Origin: Chloranthus sessilifolius
Lineage: Eukaryota; Streptophyta; Magnoliopsida; Chloranthales; Chloranthaceae
DNA length: 64,000 nt
Assembly (NCBI GenBank): GCA_021018995.1
Contig: CM037590.1
Span: forward strand, 44,394,287 to 44,458,286
Direction: 5' to 3'
In this document: positions 39,801 to 48,800 of the stretch, piece after piece
Numbering within the stretch: the first letter of the stretch is position 1
Layout: each line of letters begins with the position of its first letter
Translations under genes and position numbers: made by a program
Notes under the pieces: generated by a model
Told to the model about the DNA's origin: nothing
Database searches by the model: none
The model's input: only the letters and a program-made list of their open reading frames with translations

Positions 39801-42800
39801 GTAGACGGCACACACCTACGAGGACATTTCGAAGGGATCCTACTTATCGCCTCTGTGCAAGACGGTAATGGTCATATATTACAGTTAGCATTTGCCGTGG
39901 TCGAGTTAGAAGAAGAGGATACGTGGATGTGGTTTCTTGAACAGGTAGGTGCGTTCATGATCGGTGGGTTTAACAAAGATTTCGTATTTATCACGGACAT
40001 GTCAAAGGGTTTAATAAATGCGGTGAAACGTATCTTTCCTAACGCATATCATAACTACTGCATGCGGCATATGACACAAAATTTATAGCACAAGTATCCC
40101 AGGAACAATGTGAAGGGTCTATGGTGATGTGATGCGTCGCGCGTGCATATTCGAAAGATAAATTTGATTATTTTATTAACAAAATGAAGAAAGATCCTGC
40201 TGATTCTCAGGCCGTATAATATATTTTGAAAATAGATCCGAAGCATTGGGCACGCGCACATATGGAAGGAAGGCAGTACGATTCTCTGACTACAAATATT
40301 GCCGAAAGTTTAAACAGCGTACTAAAGATAGCTCGAGAGAGACCAATTATCGACTTAATCAGAACTACTAGAGAGAAAGTCGCCGATCATTTTTAAAAAC
40401 GTAGAGAGATATTTGAGAAATGGACCACTCTCCTCTACCCGAAAGCAGACGCGCACATGAAGAAGGTGTTGCAATGGGCCGGTAGAAAGAGCTCAACCAT
40501 ACGGGCGCGATCAATTCCAAGTCAATTTCAGAAATTTCATTCATCACGTCGACTTGGAACGCAAGACTTGTAGTTGCCGCCGTTAGCACATTCATGGCTT
40601 GCCTTGCTCCCATGCCGTGGCGGCCATCAATCGAAGAAGTTACGACTACCATAACTTTTGTGATAAATGATTTTTCACCGCTTGCTTTAGACAAGCATAC
40701 GACGAGCAATGGGTTCCAACCCTCGATAAAAGTCAATGGGAGTTCCAAGCAGAGCAACTCCCTGAAAATATGAAAGTGAGACCACCCTATTATTGCCGAA
40801 AACAAGCCGGCCGTCCAAGGAAGAGAATGATAAGGTCTAGCAAGGAATATGGTCACATGATCGCAGAACTCGCGGGCGGTGGGACCAATGGATTGACAGT
40901 GTATATTTTTAATAATGATAGATTGAATGTGAACGAGAAATTCAGAATCCATTTTTTTTTTACTGTAATATAGTCTTTACCGATTAATCATAGAGTCGTC
41001 ATTGACTATATACATAATCGATATCGATTCTATACAGAGTCGCCATTGACTATTTATAAAGTCGATATCGATTCATTTAAGAATCGATATCGATCACTTA
41101 TGCAGTCGATGACAACTCTATATAAAGTCGATAGCGACTCTATATAGAGTCGTTATCGATTATGTATATAGTCGATGACGACTCTATATATAGTCGATAG
41201 TGATTACATATAAAGTCATTATCTATATTTAGTCGATAATGGCTGCGATTTCTACTTTTTAATCACAGCTACATAAAAATAGTGCAATTATATTCAAAAT
41301 TTTTCATTAACAAAAAATATTTCATTTACATTTATAAAAATATTAAAATACAACCACACTACTGCTGCGCCCCCTCCTTTTTGTCGTCCTTCACCAGTAC
41401 TCATCCGCCATCGCCTGTGTATGTAGCCAATATATGGTCAATTTCTGTCCTAATCCTATCTATATCTGATTGCGCGAAGTCAAATTTTTTCCCCATCATG
41501 AAGTACTCGACATACTTCACAACAAACACTCCACAATCACACGAGTTGGTCTGTTGGGGGAGGGCTTTGATCCGACAGTCACTAGATGACCAAGGATAGT
41601 TCTTCGAGATCAGTGCAGTGGAGTCACCGTACGAATATAAAATCACTGGAAGGTATTGGGTCTGTTTCGAAATAATAGAGAGGAGTGTCATATATGTTAA
41701 GCTAACACTGATAAAAGATATGCTAAGCAAAATATCTTACCAGCGCCTGCAATTGGGACACATATCTTTCTTTGGAGGGCTTATTAAATATAGGGTCGAC
41801 GATCATTATCGATCGTTCGACTACCTTCACGATCGCAAGCTCCCAGTGTAGTGGTTGTTCTTAATGTATTGGCATAAATATCTATAAAAAAGCAATATAA
41901 TCTCAAAGGGTATGATGGAAAAATTAAAAAGAGGATAAAAGCATACTACACTGCATTTGTGAGCCCACAGATTTCGAAACTCATTGAAGAAGAAAGTTTC
42001 CATTAGCTTCTTCCCTTCGGTCTCTTCTTATCTATAGGCAGCCCACCGTTGAACTTGAACCTCGAACGATTGTTCGTATAATTTTTCAGCAAGCAGGAAT
42101 TTGTTGAAATTCCTCAGTTCATAGCTCATGAACGTCAGCGCGGTAGGGTCCATAAGGAAGTTTTTAAACTTTTTATCAGGATGAATTTTATCATTAATTA
42201 CTTCCAAATGTCTCAGGTAGGCGCCCATAACCTGAAACCAATGCAGTTAGATTAAAATATGTAGTTAGAGTTAAATATATAATCGTTATCGACTCTATAA
42301 GTCATCGATGCCGATGACTTAAGTCAGCGTTACCGACTCTCCAATGAATCGATATCGATGAGTTACAGAGTCGATAACGATTACATAAGCCATCGTTATC
42401 GACTCTAAAAGCCATCGATATCGATTAATATGAGAGTCGATAACGATGATGTAAGTCATCATCATCGACTCTATAATAAATCGATATCGACTCTATTTCG
42501 AGTCATCGACAGCTTTAACTATTCTTGTTTTTGCCTACAGTATGTTAAACTTACGCCCGGACATCTGAAGGATTGCACCACCAGCTTATACTTGCCGACA
42601 GTGCTTACATATTCGCTGCATAAATAATGGCCAACGTAACTAATCTTCACGATAAATATATAATAATAAAGTTAATGAATCAGGGAAGAATAACTTACTC
42701 GTCCTCCTTCAAAGGCTTGTTCAATACGTCTAGCATATATTTTTGGTCCGCTGTCAGCTCAGGTGGAAGCTCAGCAGGAGCATCTTCAGCCGCAGACTCA

Positions 42801-45800
42801 GGACCAGCGGTAATGAGTGCCACTGGTCCAGGCTTAGCGGTTGGTCCTTCACTGGCCTTCTCGGTAGGCTTCTTTACAACCGCTACCCTTCGTTGTGCCT
42901 TAGGTCTAACGGTAGTTACTTTGCTGAGTTTCCCTTGCCTAGGTCTTAAGCGAGACTCAGCTTGTTGGTGAGGAAATTGGGAAGAGGTTTCCTCTTCACC
43001 AGCAGGATCCTTATCAGTTTGAGTCTCAGGCTGCTCGTCAACAGCTGCCATCACCTCATCAATGAGAGGAGGAAGAGAAACCTGATGCACAGGAGCTGAT
43101 GGTTCCTTATCGACGACTGTGTTGCACACCTTCGATATCAGCTCCTCAATAGCCACATCCTGTTCATCGAAATAATGAAGCAAAATAAGAATTAATTTTT
43201 GGTCCCTATTTTTAAAAATCCAAATCGATTATATATATAATCGTTATCGACTGTATATATAGTCGATATCGATTTTATATATGATCGTTATCGACTCTAT
43301 TAATAATCGTTATCGATTGTATATAGAGTCGATATCGATTGTAAATATAATCGATATCGACTCTATATATAATCGATAACGATTGTATATATTATCGGTA
43401 TCGACTCTATATACAGTCGATAACAATTGTGTATATAATCGTTATCGTCTCTATATACAGTCGATATCAATTTATGTTAACAAAACTGAACATATAAAAC
43501 CATATTTCAACACATACCTTAGGTCTCGCCTCCAATAAATTTTTAAGGAGTTCTTTTATATTCGACTGGCCCTTTCTGACCACAGAGTTGTAGTGATTTA
43601 ACTTCTGCAACTCCGCATCCCTTAAATTTAGCCGCTCTTTGAACGAGTTGCATAGTTTCTCTATAGAAGCGCAACGTTTAACCAGGGCCTTATTCTCTCC
43701 TTCCAAATCGCTCACTCTTTGGGTGAGCTTCAAGTTCTCCAGCGTCAAATGGTCGACCCTCCTCAACAAAGAATCATTAGTGGTGGACTGTTCAGCTGGG
43801 CTATCTTTCGCTGTCAGGCTCTCATTGGTGGCCCTCCTAGTTCTTGGCTGACCCTCTCCCACATGAACGGGGCCCTTTTTCGAGGGGGGTTCTTCTTCTG
43901 ACGTCGATGCGTCATCTCATTCTTCCTCTTCAATATTCTCGACCGGAATGTAATTTCTTTTCTTCTTCGGCCACATCTCTTTCACAGCTTTCTTGACCGG
44001 TTCTTTCCTCTTCCCCCTAACCTCCTTTTGAACCCGTAGAAATTCTCTTAACACGGGTATCTCTAACTCAAAGTCCTGAGGCACGAGGGGAGCGCGAATC
44101 TTTTGAAAGAAAAGAAAACATGGTAAATAACAGAATAAAATGATCGTATATATAATAAATCATTCTCGATTATGTAAAGAATCGGTACCGACTATTTAAT
44201 AAATCGTTATCGATTCGGTACTGAATCGCTATTGATTATTTAATGAATCGTTATCGACTACTTAGTAAGTCATTATCGATTCCGAAATGAATCGCTATCG
44301 ACTTACTAAGAAGTCAATACCGATTCTGTACTGAGTCGCTATCGACTTCTTAAAAAGTCATTATCGATTCTGTAATGAATCGTTATCGATTCTAGAATGA
44401 ATCGGTAAGTTACTTTTTGAATTGGCAATAGACCTCATACCTTGCTGTCTAACATCTGTCCACGAGTGTAACCTTTGATCCTTGACTGCGCCCTGTCCGA
44501 CCATTTCAACAGTCGTGGGGAAGGGTCCTCCAGGCCTAGTTGGGATTGCGATATATCGGGCAGGATCTCATAAGCCTGCCATTGAAGTATACATATGCAT
44601 CCATATGTGTTGTACGTCTTCAGGGCTTTATCCATCTTGGCAGTCTTTCTATTCGCCGCGCCCTTCATTATATACTCGATCAAGTCTTGGTAGACGTGTA
44701 GACCCCACAGAGTTCGGTTAAATTTTTCCACATCATCGATGAGGTCGATGTGGTCTTCCGAAAGCTGATGGTGTGACCCGGGGAAGAGAAATATGCACAG
44801 CACAAATAGAAGGGACAACTTTACGAAGTCCTCATCACTTTCCGCTCTCCAAATTGCAGCATCTATATGAGATCGGAGAATTTTTCTAGGAGGCGTTCTA
44901 CGAAAGTATTTGTATCGAATGGTTTAGTTTTCCGATGGTTTAACGGATGGGGTATACTTTTCTGGGCCAACTACAGCAAGACCTAGTATCAATGCAATGT
45001 CTATCTTCTGAAGATAGACATCAATCTTCCCAATTCGGAAGTAGTTTTTTTCAACCCAAAATGTCAACATCGCATCCACCACATCGGAAAGAAATCCCAC
45101 ACCCTTAGGCATTTGAAATATTTCACCAAAAATTGAATCTCTCAGCAACTTCTTCCGCTGTAGTATATTCAGAGATATTCAAATGGCATGCTAACACTTG
45201 TAACAGCATGTACAACCATCTTGACAACCTTTTGAAATGAACTGTAATAAAAAAGAAATGATTGAACCCCATACTAACAAGGATAGTTTAAATGTTGAAT
45301 GAAATGTAATATATAAAACCGATATCGAGTCTAGATGTAATCGATATCGATTACATATGAAATTACCATCTGTAATCGATGGTGATTTCATATGTAATCG
45401 ATATCGACCCTATATGTAATCGATACCGACTGTAGATGTAATCGATATCGAGTCTATATATAATCGATAGTGACTCTATATGTAATCGATATTGAGTCTA
45501 GATGTAATCGATATTGATTACATATGAAATCGCCATCGACTATTTATACAGTCGGTATCGACTCAATATAAAGTCGTAATGATCTCAAAATGTTTATTTA
45601 CATTGAAAATATTTAATTTACTGATTCAAAAGATTTCATGAAGTCGCCATTGAATCAAAATGTTTTATTTACTTTCAAAATTTCAATTACATTCATAATA
45701 TTTCATTTACAATTAAAAATGAAAATAAAATCCTGCAGGTGGATGGATGAAGAGCAATCTTCCGCTTCTAACCAAAATTTAGGAAGATGGATGAAGAGCA

Positions 45801-48800
45801 GGTGGTGGATGGGATGGAGAGGCGGGTGGTTCCGTCTTTTTCTTTCTTTTTCTTTTCTTCCTTCGCCAAAAGTTCCATTACTTCATCGTATTCGTCCCAC
45901 AGGAACTACAGAGGATCTGGTTCTGGTGGTGGTGGTGGGTCCCCCCATACAGGCTCGAACTTGATTGGGTTATAGTAGGTTTTTTCTTCGTCGTCTGACA
46001 TTGGGAAAAATATGAGCTGGTAGGGATGATAGGTTTGCTAAGGACGAACTAAACCTGTATTTAAAGCCCCTAGATGGTGGAATACGAATCGTTGTATTAA
46101 ATTTTCTCATTCTTCCAAGCTTACTTGCTATAATGGTTTTACAAAAGGGTAGTTGGCAATAAATTGAACGTCGGCTGAGATAAATATAAAGCCTTATATG
46201 ATTTATTATGGGTTATGACATCGAGGGTAATAATTATAGGGAAGTTAATTCATATGATGGGTATTAATTATATTCATAGAGAGTCGATATTGATTTTTTA
46301 TAAAGTCGTCATCGACTATTTATATAGTCGATTACGACTACATATATAATCGTTATCGACTCTACATGTAATCGATAGCGACTCAATATGTAATTGGTAA
46401 CGATTACATATAAGATCGATATCGATTAAATATGGGAAAACCTTAAAAAATTATGTCAAAATGTGCACCAAAGAGAGGAGAAAAAAAAAATCTAAAGCAA
46501 TGGAAGGTAATTTTAATTCCAACTTACAGATTTGGTAGCTTGAAGATTGTAGATCTGAACGCTAGCGTCCACGAAGAGACAACGACTCTCCACCAACTTC
46601 GAATGAGAAAGTAAAAAGTAAAAAAGGTAAACAGTAAATGATTTGAAAAAAGGACGGCTATTTATTACATTGGGGGTAGTTTGGGCATTCCCTAAAGGCG
46701 TGCGTCGGCTCGGCGCGCAGCAGGTATGTTTGGGTAAAAGTGAAACTACAGGGCTTCTGACGTAAAAGACGTATCTGACAGGGCCGGTCAGGTAAATTTC
46801 CCTACATTTTTTGTTTACAATCCCATTCCCAAGTTGTACCTAATCTATGTGATGACTCTGTGAATCATGTGGCATCATATGTCTAAGCCTAGTTATCGAA
46901 AAAAGTAACATGTGGCATCATATGGGGCAAAATCACAGTTACAAATACAAAATTATTGACCTATTTACAATAAGTAATGCTTGTGTTATACAACCGGAAA
47001 ATTCTGAGAAGAAAATGGAAAAAGTACCTGGCTATATATTTAAAAGAGTTATAGTTAGTATATGATATGAGCACCATTAATGGTAGTGCTCACGTCAATC
47101 TCCCTTCACTAAATTTTACTCTTAAATTTTAAATATTCTTCTTAAATTTTTTGTGTTCAATATAATTTATCTAATTTTAATCATTTTTAATATTTTTAAA
47201 ATAAATTACGGTTAATTGCTCCAGCTTGCCCAGACGCAAGATGTCTTGGGATCACACCATGGTAGGTTACACTTGAAGATTTGTTGGTAACAAATAAAAT
47301 AAGTCCCACCTTTACATTATCTTTGTACCAGAACTGGTGATAGTCGTTGGTCACTTTTACAAACATTCCAATCTATGCCAATCATTTTGCAATTATTATT
47401 CGGCACTAATAGCAGCAGTTTTTTGTTAAAAAAATTGTCGCTAATAGTCTTATTTTTTGTAGTTTAATTATACATTATCTTTCGTCCAAGATATCAAATA
47501 TCTGATACCAATACGTATCAATTTTTCAGCAAATTGATATGTATCGGCGCCAATTTTTGTATTTTTAGGTTTTTTTTATTATTATTTTTGAAATAGGCCG
47601 CTACATATCAGTATCAGTCGATTCATATCGGTCCTCTAATGACCGAAACCGATTTTGTTACCTTGCTTTCGTCCCAATCTTCTACGAAATATATTTCATC
47701 ATGGGTTTTCGGCAAGTCTAACTAGTTGAACTCTAAATGGGGTTCTAATTGTAACGAATCCAAATATCGATGTCAATTTCGAAAGTTGAAAGTCAAGATT
47801 CGCTTGCATCCAATGGTTCCAAAATTAATTGAACCTCATTTAGAGTTCAACTAATTTGATGTGATCAAAACCGACCTTAAGATCATGGGCAAATCATTTA
47901 ATGATAAGATGTTTCATGTGACAAACAACCTAAAAAGTGATTTGAGAATCTCGTATGATGTTATGCACATGATCATGATCACTTTGTTGGATGTGTGCCG
48001 AGTAGAATCAATATTTGAATAATTATTGGTACGCACATAATCTCAAAATATATTTTGTAGAAGATTCAGACAAAAATTGATCTCCTTCGTCACCGTTACT
48101 ATTGTCTTTGCCCGTAAAAAGGTTGCATGGCAATGCAAAATTCTTTAGTGGTAAAACAGGTACCTTTTATTATCTTAAAATCTGTTGTCACATGTAATAA
48201 AATTTAAGATAATAAATTTTATTATCTTAAATATGAGAAATAGCGCTTGATAACCCTTTAAAGCACTTTTTTTTTTTTTATGAGAACCATTTTAAAGCAC
48301 CCCTTTTTTTTAGATGTTTTTAAAATATTTAAAAAGTGTTTTTTGGAAAAGGATTGTCAAGCAGGGCCTTTGACATTCCCAACCTTTTGGCATAAATTTT
48401 CTATCCTAAAATTTGAGACCATTTACCACCAAGCACTAATGACCAAAATTTCAGCTGAAAATTTGGTCAGATTTTTGTATGGGAGTCAAATCATCAGACG
48501 AAATTTCGATTCAAATTTTCAGTTTCGGTCCCTTTCAAAACCGAAATGAAACCCGAAATTTTGATCATTGCTTAGTACCACTGTTACAGATGCAAGTTTT
48601 AAATCAAAAAGTGAAACAGCCTGAAAAAAGTGGTCCGTCGATTGGACTGAAACCAATCCAAAAATGAAAAAATCGAAATTGATGCTCAATTGGTTCTGTT
48701 TCGGTTTTGGGTGGCTGAAACTGAACCTGTTTAATATATTTAAAATATCAATCTAAAATGGAAAAAAAAAAAAAAAAAAAAAAAAGAAAGAAAAAAGTCG

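Larger units (their letters stand above)
41401..45241 (-). pseudogene. MULE-borne Ulp1-like cysteine peptidase (C48) gene with DUF1985-like region
   Basis: Seven exons on the minus strand: 44441-45241, 43518-44099, 42699-43159, 42555-42615, 41950-42231, 41741-41881 and 41401-41661. Exon 1 has a DUF1985-like region ([11 protein letters not shown] ... [14 protein letters not shown]). Exon 2 has a basic stretch and a coiled coil ([19 protein letters not shown]). Exon 3 is a Pro/Glu-rich linker. Exons 5-7 form the peptidase, with His in PLHWELAIV, Asp in SIMIVDP, and Gln and Cys in [15 protein letters not shown]. Ulp1-type enzymes cleave SUMO; in Kaonashi MULEs the role is unknown. The last four junctions are in phase. 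In-frame stops occur in exons 1, 2, 5 and 6, and frameshifts in exons 1 and 2, so it is dead. Introns 1, 2 and 4 hold 22-bp tracts. Confidence 0.85.
23023..46802. mobile_element. Kaonashi-like MULE with transposase and Ulp1-like peptidase genes, in a WAT1 intron
   Basis: The element has terminal inverted repeats of about 75 bp and a perfect 9-bp target duplication, TACATTTTT (23014-23022 and 46803-46811), diagnostic of Mutator-like elements. It spans 23.8 kb, of which 14.45 kb is a later LTR-retrotransposon insertion, so the MULE itself is about 9.3 kb. It encodes a MuDR-type transposase on the plus strand and a DUF1985/Ulp1-like peptidase gene on the minus strand, meeting tail to tail near 41.2 kb. 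That gene pair is known from Kaonashi (KI) MULEs of plants. Seven tracts with a 22-bp period lie in its introns and between its genes. Both genes contain several stops, so it is not autonomous now. Confidence 0.92.

Noticed and set aside
42281-42510. The tracts as ordinary microsatellites or centromeric satellite
   Set aside because: The bases vary widely while the 22-bp phase is kept, and the tracts are about 150-260 bp long and lie in introns or gene borders of one element. That does not fit simple slippage or a long satellite array.
43223-43470. The regularly spaced palindromes as a CRISPR array
   Set aside because: The genome is a plant, the repeats vary in sequence, the linkers are only 8 bp and AT-rich, and the tracts sit in introns.
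45638-45964. Plus-strand 108-residue frame
   Set aside because: The opposite strand has a frame with better protein-like composition starting MSDDEEK, in the same direction as the peptidase gene.
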